Below, one piece after another: positions 10,141 to 20,121 of a stretch of DNA of 64,000 nucleotides. The position numbers and the translations under genes were made by a program. Below the pieces are notes generated by a model. That model searched no databases, had not been told where the DNA came from, and saw only the letters and a list, made by a program, of their open reading frames with translations. The DNA is from Leishmania infantum JPCM5 (taxonomy: Eukaryota > Euglenozoa > Kinetoplastea > Trypanosomatida > Trypanosomatidae): assembly GCF_000002875.2 (NCBI RefSeq), contig NC_009409.2, positions 492,627 through 556,626 of the forward strand, given 5' to 3'. Position 1 is the first letter of the stretch. Every line of letters starts with the position of its first letter.

Positions 10141-12120
10141 TCAGAACTCGATGTAGTGCTCATCATCCTTCCTGAAAAGAGTGCGGCGGCCGAGCAAGGA
10201 CAGCGTCAGCTTTAGCCCCTCCCGCATAATGCGCCGATGCGGATCGAGCACAACGCCGCTGCTATCCTTGCCCTCATCGGTTCGCGCACACTTCGTGGAG
10301 GGAAAGGCAAGTCTGCTGCTACCGCTGTTGCGCTGGACTTTCATGGAGCCAGGCCCCTCAGCATCGCCGGTCTCGCCACCGCCGCGCACGTCGACATGGA
10401 TGAGGAAGTCGTCGTCATCGTAGTCATCGCCGAGGACGTCCACAGCATCGTCGTCGTCTCCACCTCGGCCGCCGCCACCACCACCAAAGACCTCCTCTTC
10501 TAGGCCGCGGCGCCGTTTCAGTATCGTCGCGATGCTCTGCGGCACCAGCACACGCGCGTGCTGCGCGGCGTGGTCGGCAATCTCAGCAATACTGCGAAAT
10601 CCAAAGGTGGCAGCGATGCCGCGGCCTTCGCCGTGCACGCGCTCCGGCCCGCCCCTGGCAGTCCCGTCGGCCTCCTTGAACAGCTGTGAAGCTCCTGTGG
10701 CTGCATCTTGTGACGCAGCAGCCGTGTCAGCCTCGCCGCCCCCGCCTTGGGCTTGCAGCTTCCAGCAGGTCTCCATGAACGCCATAGCCGGCAACACCAC
10801 ATCTTCTTGCCAGTGTTTCGACAAAATTGGCAGCCACGCATCCACGACGTCATTCTTCGTGAGCAACTGCCGGCTCAAGTCCTTCATCGAGAATGTGACC
10901 TGAGCATCTTCGGTGCAGGCAATAATGACCTCATCGCAGAGAGACGGTATAAAGAAGTACACGTAGTCCTCCGGCGCGAGGGTGTAGCGGGCGAGGTAGA
11001 GCGCCAAGGCGCGAACGACGCGGCGAGGGTGACGCGCAAAGTGCCGGCACACGTCATCCATCGTGAGCCCGAGTCGCCAGCACAGCCCCATCGCCAGCAG
11101 AAACGGGCTCGCCTCCTCGTTGTCGTCAAAGACACCTGCGTAGCGCACGTTCTGCTCGCAGTAGCGTAGCACCGCCTTCACGTTCTGCTCGTGCTGCTCG
11201 AAAGCCGTGAAGAGTCGGCCGCCATTTGGCGCGGCGCCAGAGCGTCGCACCTGCTCCACCAGCTCATCTGTGAGCTTCGACTCGAGCACACCCCACAGCT
11301 CAGCATCGAAGTTGAGGTGCGACCTGAGCAGCTCCCGCTTCTGCAGCACTTGGCTTGGCACGATGGCGGCGGCGTGACCAGTGGAGACAAAGTAGTTAAG
11401 CAGGCGGCAGGCATGGGGCAGAGAAATGTAGGCATTGCGGAGGCACAGCATGTGCAGCTGCGCGGCGACGCGCGAGTCCGTTACGCAGAGCAGCAGGTAC
11501 GTGTTAGCGGAGGAAGTCGATGGCGCTGATGGTGAAGATGCCCCAGCAGCAGCGGAAGCGGCTGCAGTGGCCGAAGAGGAGGGCGCGCCCGCCACGCGCA
11601 CCGACTGCTGTATCGATGCTACCTCCTCCAGACTGAGCGCTGTTGTCGGCTTCACCTGCACAAAAGTCAGCTCGGACGGAGGGGGCGGCACGCCACCGCC
11701 ACTGGTGCCACCATAGCTTGCAGGAAGGGCAATGCGGCCGAAATGAGCCATGCGCCGTGACACAATTTCCATGCCTCGGCGCACATCTGTCTTCATGCAC
11801 GCGGTGAGCTCCCTGTTGGCGTGCACGTGTCGACGCACCTCGGCTGTGCAAACGCCGTAGAGCTCATTTTGGATGCGTAGCAGGGCTGATGGTCGCACAG
11901 CCCAGCCGTGTGTCGCAGCACCGCCGGTTCCACTGCTGGCGTGGCTGGTTGTGTTGTCTGGCCAATCTGACTCCGCAGAAGTAGGGGGCGCAGAGAACTC
12001 GGCCGGTGACCGTGTTGCCACCGCCGCCGCCGCCTCTTGCGCACTCTCCAGCACGTGGGAGACACTCTGGGGCGGTACCTCAAGAATGAAGTCGGGGCCG
12101 CAAAACACGTGCGGCTCCAT
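10141..12120 (-). CDS. PRP38: PRP38-family pre-mRNA splicing factor
   Basis: 659 residues. PRP38 is a component of the spliceosomal B complex that helps activation. The homology spans about residues 265-435. VRYAGVFDDNEEASPFLLAM aligns with the PRP38 stretch RFVGGVYGGNIKPTPFLCL. The following helices (VVRALALYLARYTLAPEDYV) align with VRMLGALYMRLTG and onward, and VVDAWLPILSKHW aligns with VCDIILPRLQKR. The first part (residues 1-260) is Ala/Ser-rich and unlike PRP38. The tail has a Gly/Asp-rich acidic segment near 545-573. Much longer than yeast Prp38 (242) and lacking the RS tail of animal versions. In trypanosomatids splicing is mostly trans, so it probably serves trans-splicing. Recognised by motif order, not by search; moderately sure. 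Confidence 0.7.
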   Translation of the reverse strand: MEPHVFCGPDFILEVPPQSVSHVLESAQEAAAAVATRSPAEFSAPPTSAESDWPDNTTSHASSGTGGAATHGWAVRPSALLRIQNELYGVCTAEVRRHVHANRELTACMKTDVRRGMEIVSRRMAHFGRIALPASYGGTSGGGVPPPPSELTFVQVKPTTALSLEEVASIQQSVRVAGAPSSSATAAASAAAGASSPSAPSTSSANTYLLLCVTDSRVAAQLHMLCLRNAYISLPHACRLLNYFVSTGHAAAIVPSQVLQKRELLRSHLNFDAELWGVLESKLTDELVEQVRRSGAAPNGGRLFTAFEQHEQNVKAVLRYCEQNVRYAGVFDDNEEASPFLLAMGLCWRLGLTMDDVCRHFARHPRRVVRALALYLARYTLAPEDYVYFFIPSLCDEVIIACTEDAQVTFSMKDLSRQLLTKNDVVDAWLPILSKHWQEDVVLPAMAFMETCWKLQAQGGGGEADTAAASQDAATGASQLFKEADGTARGGPERVHGEGRGIAATFGFRSIAEIADHAAQHARVLVPQSIATILKRRRGLEEEVFGGGGGGRGGDDDDAVDVLGDDYDDDDFLIHVDVRGGGETGDAEGPGSMKVQRNSGSSRLAFPSTKCARTDEGKDSSGVVLDPHRRIMREGLKLTLSLLGRRTLFRKDDEHYIEF

Positions 12121-13628
12121 TGCGCCACAGCGATGTCCCTTACCTTTTCCGTGTTCTTTCTCGCTTCGCCGACGTTCAGCGTCGCTGCGGCCGTCGGACG
12201 GAGCGGCAAGGCCGGAGAGTGACGGAAGAACCTGTCACAAGGGCAAGGATGAAGTCGCCTCCGTTGCCTGGGCGTGTGCGTGCGTCGGTGTCACTCTCAA
12301 GCGTCCGCTCCCGCCCGCCTGCGGAACAACGAAGAAAAGTATGTGCAACAACTCGACACAGGCGAGGCGGAGAAGTGCGGGTGCTGTGCTGCGTGAGTGC
12401 GGGTTGGCGGGGGGGGGCTCGATTTGTGCGCCTCACACACCCTTATCGTCCTGCCCTTTTCCTTTCCTCCGTGCGTTTATCACATGCACGGAAAGAAAGA
12501 TGCCGGGGGCGGGGGTTGTGCAAGGTCGTGGCCGAGAGAACGAGAAGGGCAGACACGCACAAGCCAGAGATGGCGCGTGAGGAGAGGGACGGGGGAAGCG
12601 CAGAGGCAGACATGAGTGGAGAGAACACAGAAAGGGAACGAGGTGTGTGCGACAGTGCGCACATCATCAAGTCCGGCGTGCACAGAGCGCAAGCTCGCTT
12701 GGTCGTGAGCTGCCCGCCTACAAGATTGGCGGTGCGGTCCGTTCGAATGCCGCCGCTCACCTCCGCGCCCGAGCGCAGGTTCCGTTCTGTCATTTCACGG
12801 CGCTGGAAGACGACGCCAAAAGAAACCAGTGCACGAATCGTTACACACGCACAGAGAGACACCATCGACGACGTCACGGAACACAAGGAACGACGAGGAT
12901 GAATCGGTGGAGAGGGAGAGGAAGGGGAGGAGAAACACTGTTTTATTTCGCAACGCGTCTATTGCTCCGCCATACAGCATGGGGACAACGGCCCAGCCAC
13001 AGGCCCCCACACCGCGTGGCGCCAAGCAGCCGTAGACACGCGCCGCTGCAGAAATGCGCCGACCCAGTCAGCGAAGCGCGGCCTCCGCCCCAGACCCTCT
13101 ACCCGCCCTCCCCGCCCCGCAGGGTCGCCCCTCACGGCCGCTCGCCTTGTGCCCGGTCGCCACGTCGCGCATCCCTCGGGGCGCCTCGGGCTCCCCGAGC
13201 CAGGGCGCGGTGAGGGCCGGGTGAGATACGTTCGGGTCAGGGCGGCATACTGCCCATCATATGGTTCGCACAAACACGTTCACGGCTGCAGGCCTCCCCC
13301 ACGCAGCGCCATCCAGGACATGACCGCCGACACCCGTAGCGATAAATCGCTCTGACTTCGCTACGTCGTAGGTACCTGACCCTGGCACCACGAGGGGTGG
13401 TCCGGCACTGACAGGGATAGGGGGAGGGGCTGCCTGGCTTCCCCGCAGAGAGGATGGAGGGGGGTGAACGCGGCCATGATGTGCCATGCCCGAAGGCGGC
13501 CCTCCTCTCTCTCTCTGTCATCCAAGTGAAATGAGGGTCGGAGGGAATAAAAGAACGGTGCGGATACGGAGAGGTGTGCATGCGGTGTCCACCCGCGCAG
13601 CCCCTCTCGTCTCCCCGTTCACGCCTGT
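12121..13628. other. Intergenic / 3' UTR region with SIDER2-like element
   Basis: No gene seen. It contains SIDER2-like copy A (12951-13502), which begins about 130 nt downstream of the PP4R2-like stop codon and so probably lies in that transcript's 3' UTR. The 12121-12950 part is low-complexity and holds nothing recognisable. Confidence 0.65.
12951..13502 (-). mobile_element. SIDER2-like retroposon, copy A
   Basis: About 550 bp, the size of Leishmania SIDER elements. Read on the minus strand, the 5' part (13416 to 13380) carries a Pr77-like hallmark: CCCTG, then GGACCACCCCTCGTGGTGCC, then AGGGTC, resembling the start of L1Tc/ingi-type retroposons. Copies B (46144-46715) and C (62680-63193) are about 98% identical by eye over the central ~450 bp and share the orientation. 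It has no open frame of its own, as expected for a non-autonomous retroposon. In Leishmania such elements in 3' UTRs can destabilise mRNA or affect translation; here that is inferred only. Ends are approximate. Confidence 0.75.
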
Positions 13629-14396
13629 CTAAATCACATCGCCTCCCTCCACAGCTGGATATGTTACCAGAATGCAGCGCCGCAGGGACGTCTGAATCGC
13701 GTCCCCGCGGAGCCCGCCATCGTCGCAGGCGGTGTGGTGCTTGCCTGGCTCCAAGAGCAGCTCCACCCACCGCTGGTAGGTGAAGGGGTACCACTGCAGC
13801 TGTTGCGCTTGGGCGATGATGTAGGCGTTCTCCTCGGCAAACTGTGCAGGGGTGCCACCGGCTGGGGTGGAACGGTGGTCCGATGATCCCGCCGCCCCGC
13901 CGGGGGCGATGCCTTCGGCCGTGCAACTGTTGGCATGGCTGCTGTTGGCCGTGGAGCCGTTCTTGCCTACCCCGCTGCCGTCAGCGCTTGGCAAGGAACC
14001 GGCGTTCTGCGCGCCGTTTACCGAGGCTGCAGCTGCAGCGCGCTCCCGGCACGTCTGCTGATACTGCTCAGCCGCTGCCTGCAACAACTTCTCCGTCGCG
14101 GAGACAAGCGTCGGCAAGCCGGCGAACCATTGCTCTTTCGTCATCCTCGCAAAGTCTGTGCCGCCGCTGCCGCCACCACCAGAGGTGAAGAGTGCCAGCT
14201 GTGACTCGAGGAAGACCTTCTCTTCGTTCGTGTAGATGTCCGTCATGGTAGCCGCGGCGGCGCCGCCGTGCTTGTGGCTGGCGCTGTTGGTCGCGCTGCT
14301 GGCTCCCACGCCATTGCCGCCAACCTTGCGTATCTTGCCAGCGGCGGCGCCGTCATCCTTGCCGGACGCGAAGGCGTTGCTCTTGCGCGGGCCCAT
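13629..14396 (-). CDS. PPP4R2: Protein phosphatase 4 regulatory subunit 2-like protein
   Basis: 255 residues from the Met at 14396. The frame stays open to 14717, but that part encodes runs of Leu/Pro/Ser from a CT-rich leader. A later Met at the TDIYTNEEK stretch (residue 51) is another possible start. PPP4R2 binds the PP4 catalytic subunit. The support is C-terminal: WYPFTYQRWVELLLEP followed by LRGDAIQTSLRRCILVTYP matches the PPP4R2 segment [20 protein letters not shown] then LRGVEKNVMVVSCVYP. Residues ~54-110 would be the N-terminal helices, separated from the conserved end by a Ser/Gly/Ala-rich linker. It lacks the long acidic tail of animal PPP4R2. The PP2A catalytic subunit lies 2.5 kb away. 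Family call moderately confident. Confidence 0.65.
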   Translation of the reverse strand: MGPRKSNAFASGKDDGAAAGKIRKVGGNGVGASSATNSASHKHGGAAAATMTDIYTNEEKVFLESQLALFTSGGGGSGGTDFARMTKEQWFAGLPTLVSATEKLLQAAAEQYQQTCRERAAAAASVNGAQNAGSLPSADGSGVGKNGSTANSSHANSCTAEGIAPGGAAGSSDHRSTPAGGTPAQFAEENAYIIAQAQQLQWYPFTYQRWVELLLEPGKHHTACDDGGLRGDAIQTSLRRCILVTYPAVEGGDVI

Positions 14397-15475
14397 CGGC
14401 TTTCCTCTTGTTCTTGACACCAGGTTTGTTAGACGACAAGGGAGCAGCAGCAGCAGCGCCGGCGATGATGGCAGCAGTTGCAGGAGTGGTGGTAGTGGTG
14501 CTACAGCTACCAAGGCGGACGAGAGGCAGTGGTCACCTCGAAGGAGAAGGAAGAGGGGAGGAGACAGAGAGGGATGCCCGTCAAGATGGAGAGAGGGAGA
14601 GAGGAGGCGGGGGTCAGCAGACGCGTTCGCGTGACACAACGCCGAATGATGTGTGCACGGAAAGCAAGAGACACAGGGCAAGTGAGGATGTGTGCGACAA
14701 CGTGCACACAAGTACACAGAGAACTACAATGTATCGGAAAAAGAACGACTCGATCCAGCTGATGACGTGTGTGTGGGGGGAGGGGGGCAGTGCAGGAGTG
14801 TAGCCGTTGTGGTGGCCGTGGCAGCATGCGAAGATGGTGAAGAGCGGAAGAGAGAGAAAGCGCATAAGAATATGCGGCATGGCGTGGATCAGGGAGGGAC
14901 CCACACGCCCGCGACAAGAGCTGCGGCGCACGGGCGCAGAGAGAGGAGGCAAGAGCATGCCCGGCCGTGCACGTGCATGTATGCTCGCTGGAGCACCATA
15001 ACTAGGGTGGATAGATGTGTCTATGGTCGTTGCAGCACCGCTGTTGCGTGGAATCCCTCGAGGGCGCACATGCACACATTGGGTTGGGCGAGATCACACA
15101 GAAAGAGGGAGGAGGGCGCATACATGCACAAGGTAACAACTGGGCGCGCATCGCTACACTCGCCTATCCACGCAGCCATACGCACTCAGAGGCTTAGAAA
15201 GCACAAACAACAAGAGGGATTACACGAGTGTGCCCGCCGCCCGCCGCCCACCGCCTTCTGCACGCGCGGCCACGGTTAGAGAGGCGGGAAAGCAAAATTT
15301 TAAAAGGGTAGCGCAGAGATAAAGCGAGCGACATCCACAAACGAGGGGGAGGTGCCGCCGCCCACACACACACACGCGCGCGAACCGGCACACACAGGGC
15401 ACACTCTCTGCCTAATGAAAGGCAGGAGAGACGAGCAAGGCGTTGAAGCTGCACGAGTGGCATGCGTGATGCTTC
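14397..15475. other. Intergenic region
   Basis: No gene seen. The purine-rich stretch at about 14530-14615 is a long polypyrimidine tract in the transcript and is the best candidate splice signal for the PP4R2-like gene. CA/CG repeats lie at 15362-15382. Confidence 0.6.
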
Positions 15476-15730
15476 TCAGCGGCGGTGCGGCGTGGGCATC
15501 TGCAGCGGCCCCATCATCTGCATGGTGCCCGTCACAGGTACACTATAAGGAATGAGGTCGTCAATCAGATCAATATGGGAGAGGATCATGCGACGGCAGC
15601 AGTAGCGATCCAGATGCAGCGCATCCAGCGCCTCGGCCTCCGTGTAGTCCTGATCCAAAAGCCGCTGATACTGCTCGTAGAGGTTGCCAACCACCTTACC
15701 GCACGAGTAGCAACGCACTGGGATGATCAT
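15476..15730 (-). CDS. RPB10: RNA polymerases I, II and III subunit RPB10 (RPABC5)
   Basis: 84 residues; typical RPB10 has 65-75. RPB10 is a small zinc-binding subunit shared by the three nuclear RNA polymerases. It begins with the invariant [16 protein letters not shown] and continues with [20 protein letters not shown]. The zinc ligands are C7, C10, C44 and C45, all present in the usual CX2C and CC pattern. The C-terminal ~18 residues (Met/Pro-rich, ending PTPHRR) extend past the usual end. The start is unambiguous. A likely splice acceptor lies about 50 nt upstream. Sits between the PP4R2-like and PP2A-C genes. Confidence 0.97.
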   Translation of the reverse strand: MIIPVRCYSCGKVVGNLYEQYQRLLDQDYTEAEALDALHLDRYCCRRMILSHIDLIDDLIPYSVPVTGTMQMMGPLQMPTPHRR

Positions 15731-16918
15731 GATGCGAGCACGCGTTTGGCTGTGAGTGTGCGTGTGACGTACAGCAACTTCGCTAGAGGGCAGAGAGAGA
15801 GCTCGATGTGGGCGCGAGAGGCGGGAGGGGCGGAAGAGTAGGCGTAGGACGCATGCATGCGTCGCACAACGCTTTCTTGGACAACATCAGATTCGCCTCG
15901 AAGGAACGTCACGAGGCACAGACAAACATGTAAAGAGCGCATGGACAAGCGTTGATGGGCGTACGTGTGTGGTACGCACCAGTCCGAAAAGGAAGAGAGG
16001 GAGGGGAGCGAAATGGGAAGGCGGAGACGCGGTGAGACAGCGACAGAGCATGCTTGCGTGTTGGCCTTCGTGCGATCGTGTGAAAAACCTACTCGCACAT
16101 TCATACATGAGGGCGAAGAGGGGTGCTGGCCACCACCACACCCCCTGTAGCCCTTTCCCGCGCAACGCCGGCAAAAACTTGAGCTTGCGCAGGTGCGTGA
16201 GCTCCCCCACGCATCCCTCCCCCCCCCTTTCTTCCTGCAGCTGCGAGCTGAGTGCATCTAGCCTCGTCGCTTGCACAGTCAGATGAGTAAGCTGAAATGC
16301 ACACAGGGGGCTGGGTTACCTCTTCTGGAGATGACTCTCGCGCAGGTCAAAACGCATCCCGTCCAGCCCCTCCCCCTCCCCGCCTCCCATTTCTTTCGGT
16401 GTGTTCGAACTCGCCTCTTATTTCGCTTTTTGTTTTGTTATTATTATTTTCCTTCTTCGAATGGTGGAAGAGACGTCAAAATGGCGGTGCGCCATCATAC
16501 GCAAAACAGGCACACACATACACCCAAACATACATATATATATATATACGCATACATGTATATCAAAACGCACTGCCTGTGCACACACGTCTGCGCGCAC
16601 ACCGCAAGGAAACACATATGCGCACAGACACGCCAGCGCAAGCCTGGGATTGAGGGCCGCATCTATGCGTCCTCCAATCTCCTCCTCCCCCACACCCACA
16701 CACACACACCTTCCCTCTTCCGACATTTGCCCCGGAGCTGTGACCGGGGAGCGGAGAAGAGAGAAGACAGTGGTTGGGAGGGGCGATAAGTCCGTGAAGC
16801 AAGCACGTGTACACTCGCACACGGCTGGGCGGGGTGCCGAGCACCTCGGGGGGAGGATGGGAGTTGTGCCTGTGTGCGTGTGTCGTTGCTATCGCCATCA
16901 ATCATCCATCCATCGTAT
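15731..16918. other. Intergenic / 3' UTR region
   Basis: No convincing gene. It holds the likely RPB10 splice acceptor (15783-15803), a T-rich stretch at 16420-16455 and a TA run near 16535-16548. A minus-strand frame at 15887-16276 starts with a coiled-coil-like stretch but soon becomes low-complexity; I do not call it. Confidence 0.6.
15783..15803 (-). promoter_or_regulatory. Putative spliced-leader acceptor of RPB10
   Basis: On the minus strand, AGCTCTCTCTCTGCCCTCT runs into an AG at 15783-15784. This gives a 5' UTR of about 52 nt before the RPB10 ATG. It is one of the cleanest polypyrimidine-AG pairs in the window. Confidence 0.6.
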
Positions 16919-17872
16919 CTATAGAAAATAGTCCGGCGTCTTCTTCGACACCTGCGCTTCACCGCGTCGCGGAGCCGGGTCGAACTGAAAGAAGCACTTG
17001 TTCATGTGCTCATCGAGCTCCAGAAGGCCGGCGAGGTTGCCGCAGCGGTAGCAGTAGTTTGGCGCGCTGAAGATCGTGACGAGCTGATCCTGGTGTGTCC
17101 AGCTGTAGCCGTCCATGACAAGCTGATGCGCACGGGCGATCGTCTTGATCTTGTTGTTGTGGCAGAAGCCTTCGGTGACTCCTTGGCCGAAGGTGAAGCC
17201 GGCGCCACGGGGGCTGATGCCCCAGCCATCACGATCGTCCGGGTCCGACCACAGCAGATCGCACATCGGCCCCTCGTGCGGCACTTCCTGCACGCGGTCG
17301 AGGTTGCGGATGTGGCTGAATGTGTCGACCGTCGGTGAGAGACCACCGTGAAGGCAGAAGATGTCGTTCTCGACCAACGCTGTCAGGGGCAGGTAGTCGA
17401 ACAGGTCCGTGAAGATCGTCCATACGTTGGCGCTACCGTACTTGCGAATGCACTCATCGTAGAAGCCATACACCTGCGTGATCTGGCGCGACTCGTGGTT
17501 GCCGCGGAGAAGATGTAGTCGCTGGGGGTATCGCAGCTTGTAGAGGAGAAGCAGCGTCACCGTCTCGACGCTGTAGTAGCCGCGGTCCACGTAGTCGCCC
17601 ATGAACAGGTAGTTCGTGTCCGGCGGCAACCCGCCAATCTTGAAAAGCTCCAGCAAGTCGTGAAACTGGCCATGCACGTCGCCGCACACCGTGACTGGCG
17701 CTCTCACCGCGTGCACGTTGTTCTCCTTCTCCAGCACCTCCTTCACCTTCTCGCACAGACGCGCCACCTGCTGTTCGCTGAGCGGCTTGCATTGTATGAC
17801 GTAATTAATCATCTCATCCAAGTCGAGGGCACTGCTGGACCCCACCGCCGATCCGTCGCCGGCCGTCGTCAT
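16919..17872 (-). CDS. PP2A-C: Serine/threonine protein phosphatase 2A catalytic subunit
   Basis: 317 residues. Metal-dependent PPP-family phosphatase, the catalytic core of PP2A. Motifs: GDVHG (64-68), GDYVDRG (92-98), RGNHESR (123-129), then HGGLSP and [11 protein letters not shown], all intact. The C-terminus TPDYFL is the PP2A signature whose last Leu is carboxymethylated, which separates it from PP4 and PP6. The N-terminus is about 10 residues longer than the human enzyme and Ser/Gly/Ala-rich. Two further proteins of the PP2A/PP4 network are nearby: the PP4R2-like protein (13629-14396) and TAP42 (40656-42077). Substrate range cannot be read from the sequence. Very high confidence. Confidence 0.97.
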   Translation of the reverse strand: MTTAGDGSAVGSSSALDLDEMINYVIQCKPLSEQQVARLCEKVKEVLEKENNVHAVRAPVTVCGDVHGQFHDLLELFKIGGLPPDTNYLFMGDYVDRGYYSVETVTLLLLYKLRYPQRLHLLRGNHESRQITQVYGFYDECIRKYGSANVWTIFTDLFDYLPLTALVENDIFCLHGGLSPTVDTFSHIRNLDRVQEVPHEGPMCDLLWSDPDDRDGWGISPRGAGFTFGQGVTEGFCHNNKIKTIARAHQLVMDGYSWTHQDQLVTIFSAPNYCYRCGNLAGLLELDEHMNKCFFQFDPAPRRGEAQVSKKTPDYFL

Positions 17873-18171
17873 GGTGCAGATGAAGTCGCTGGCGATGTTG
17901 GGGTTCGCAGTCGCAGTTTCACTTCTGATATCCCCGTCAAGGCGTCGGTTCCTTCCCTCGAGGTGGAAGCGATGCCTGTCGCTGTAAATAAGCGGGTGCG
18001 CGTCTAGGACGGAGGGGAGGGGGGGTCAGAGAGTGGAGCGCGCAAAGAGGGGGAAGGAAACGGCGGCGCACGGAGCGGAGTGCGACAAATGGCTGAAAGA
18101 GAGGTCGAAAGCACACGCCAAATCGGGCGTACGCTGAGAGAGCAAGACAGTGCGAGACAGAGAGCAAGCGC

Positions 18172-18199
18172 CACACACACACACACATATATATATATA
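18172..18199. repeat. CA/TA microsatellite
   Basis: Consecutive CA then TA dinucleotides, lying about 300 nt upstream of the PP2A-C start and so close to its likely splice region. Confidence 0.85.
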
Positions 18200-18755
18200 C
18201 GTGTGCGCGTGCACGTCGGAGTAGGCGTGTGTCTCTCTCTGGATGGCGAGACCAACAGCAACAACGATGTTTTCAGAAACGTCAAGACGCACTTTACCCA
18301 TTCAGGTGGGTCGTTCGCACCGGAGGACGAAGAGTGAGAGAGGGAGGCGGCACAGAGAGTGTGAGAAAGGGGGACAGAGGCAGGGAGAAAGAGAGGGCAG
18401 TCGCGCGATGCATGTCCTCCGAGCGAGTGCACGGGCCCGTGAGGAAGAGGAGGAGGGGGCGCGCAGGGATACCACTGTCGAGAAAGAGGAGAAACGGGGA
18501 GGGGTGCAGTCTGCACCATGTCAAGCGCCTTCCGAATCGAATCGTTGGGCGCTTAGCACTGCATCGTCCCCTACCTCTCGGCAGGCTGTCGTTTCCTTGA
18601 AAAGCGAAGGCTGCGCTGCTGACCCGTGCCTAAGCTCCCCTCTCTTCTCTTCGGTGTGCATGTGTGTGTGTGTGTGGGTGCTTCACTTCTCTAAGCTGAC
18701 CGAGCAGCCTGCACTCGTGTGCGTACATGAATACGCCCTTTCCTTCCTTAGCGTG

Positions 18756-19075
18756 AGAGAGAAGGGGGCGAGGGGGGTGTTGCACGCAGCCCATTAAGCG
18801 AGTCGGCACATTCGTCCCAGTCGGCCCGACCTCTTTGGGGAGGGGGGGTGCGGCCGAGCCGCTTACACCGAGGGCCATACCGGGATGGCACAGAGCGCGC
18901 CTTTTTCATACAAGGGCGTGTCGGCGCGCGCGCACCGCCTGCGCTTGTGCATGCACGGACGAGAGTGCGGAGCCACCCGCCCTTCCGCCCCAGCTTCCCG
19001 TCTCACCGTGTGGAGACATGAAGAGTGGGCGGGGTCGGATGGGCGGGGCTTACTCGGAAGCCGCCGGGCAGCAGC
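18756..19075 (-). repeat. Interspersed repeat R2, copy 2 (inverted relative to copy 1)
   Basis: Reverse complement of 598-917, nearly identical, with a sharp break at GCCGCCGGGCAGC (about 19060-19073). With copy 1 it brackets about 18 kb and seven genes (BSD protein to PP2A-C). It lies in the spacer between PP2A-C and SLX1. Confidence 0.8.
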
Positions 19076-20121
19076 ACCTGCTCCCCAAAACGCGCCTTCT
19101 ACCTGGGCTCGGCCTCTCGCACATGCTGACTTGTGCAAGGCGCCGCCTCTGCCCCTCCTATGACTTGTACTTAGCGTGGTCGTGTGCGGCGCAGGTCCTC
19201 GAGTGGACGGCACTTGTCGCTACAGAGATGCGACATGGTCTGTGCACAGTCGTCAGGCGTATCGCAAGCTGGCAGCGCGGTAAAATACAGGGTGACTGCG
19301 ATCTTCTTTAGAAAAAAACGGCGGCGACGTCGGTGTGCACGGTTTTTCCGTGTCTCGCCGCGTCGAAGCTGTCCGGGGTCGGAAACTGGTACCGGCTTGG
19401 GGCAGAGTCTGCCTCGATCGCGACGGGTCTGATCACGACCACCTCCACCCTGTGAGCCGGAGTCGGCACTACCTCATCCTGCGGCACCCCTCACGCACAT
19501 GCGCGCACGAATCGGCGAGGATGGAGATCGCCAACAAATGGGGAGGAAGAGAGGAAGAGGGGGGTGGGTACGGCGACTTCATCGATGGGCAGATAGGCGT
19601 CTGTACGCTGCTTGTCTGTGCCTGGGGGGAGGGGAGGGCTGGAGCGGGCGGGTGCGCGATTCTCTACGAAGGAGAGACTGCCTGCATCAGTTGTGCAGCA
19701 GTTGCTCTGTCGCCAACGAGAGCGGCTCTGTGATACACAGCGAAGGTGGCCGCGCGTGAGCGCGGAGGGAAGGAGGCGGAGAAACGGCCAGCCACTCCCA
19801 CCCCTCCCCCTACCACCTCGAAAAGCGCAGAGCTGCGCATGCTTCATGGGAGGCACGGACGCGAGGGTTTGGCGGGGGAGGGGCGGATATGTAAAGAGCA
19901 ACGGCAAAGAGACAATCGATGCTCGTACAGATATCGGAGAGGGGCCAGGCCGCCGAGGATGCCGGCACGCCCTCTCTCCCCTGCCCTGCGTGTACAACAC
20001 CTACTCCGCAACACTGGGCCAAGGGCACAGGGTGGCCGACCGCCATTGAGCACACACGTCTGGTCCTTCCATTTTCTCTTCTGCTTTGGCTCCTCTTCTC
20101 CCTCGGTGGCATCAGGCCGAC

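Larger units (their letters stand above)
17873..20121. other. Long intergenic / 3' UTR region with inverted repeat copy
   Basis: 2.25 kb with no gene I can support. It holds a CA/TA run (18172-18199), purine-rich plus-strand tracts (18040-18110, 18330-18510) and R2 repeat copy 2 (18756-19075). The part from 19076 to about 19480 could belong to the same element but has no match to copy 1. Open frames are low-complexity. Confidence 0.6.

Noticed and set aside
13629..14717. Upstream extension of the PP4R2-like frame to 14717
   Set aside because: The extra 107 residues read runs of Leu, Pro and Ser from a CT-rich leader; the Met at 14396 starts the normal protein.
15887..16276. Minus-strand 129-codon frame beginning with a coiled-coil-like stretch
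   Set aside because: Only the first ~25 residues look protein-like; the rest is low-complexity and overlaps another frame of equal length.
16919..17872. PP4 or PP6 catalytic subunit
   Set aside because: C-terminal TPDYFL is the PP2A form.
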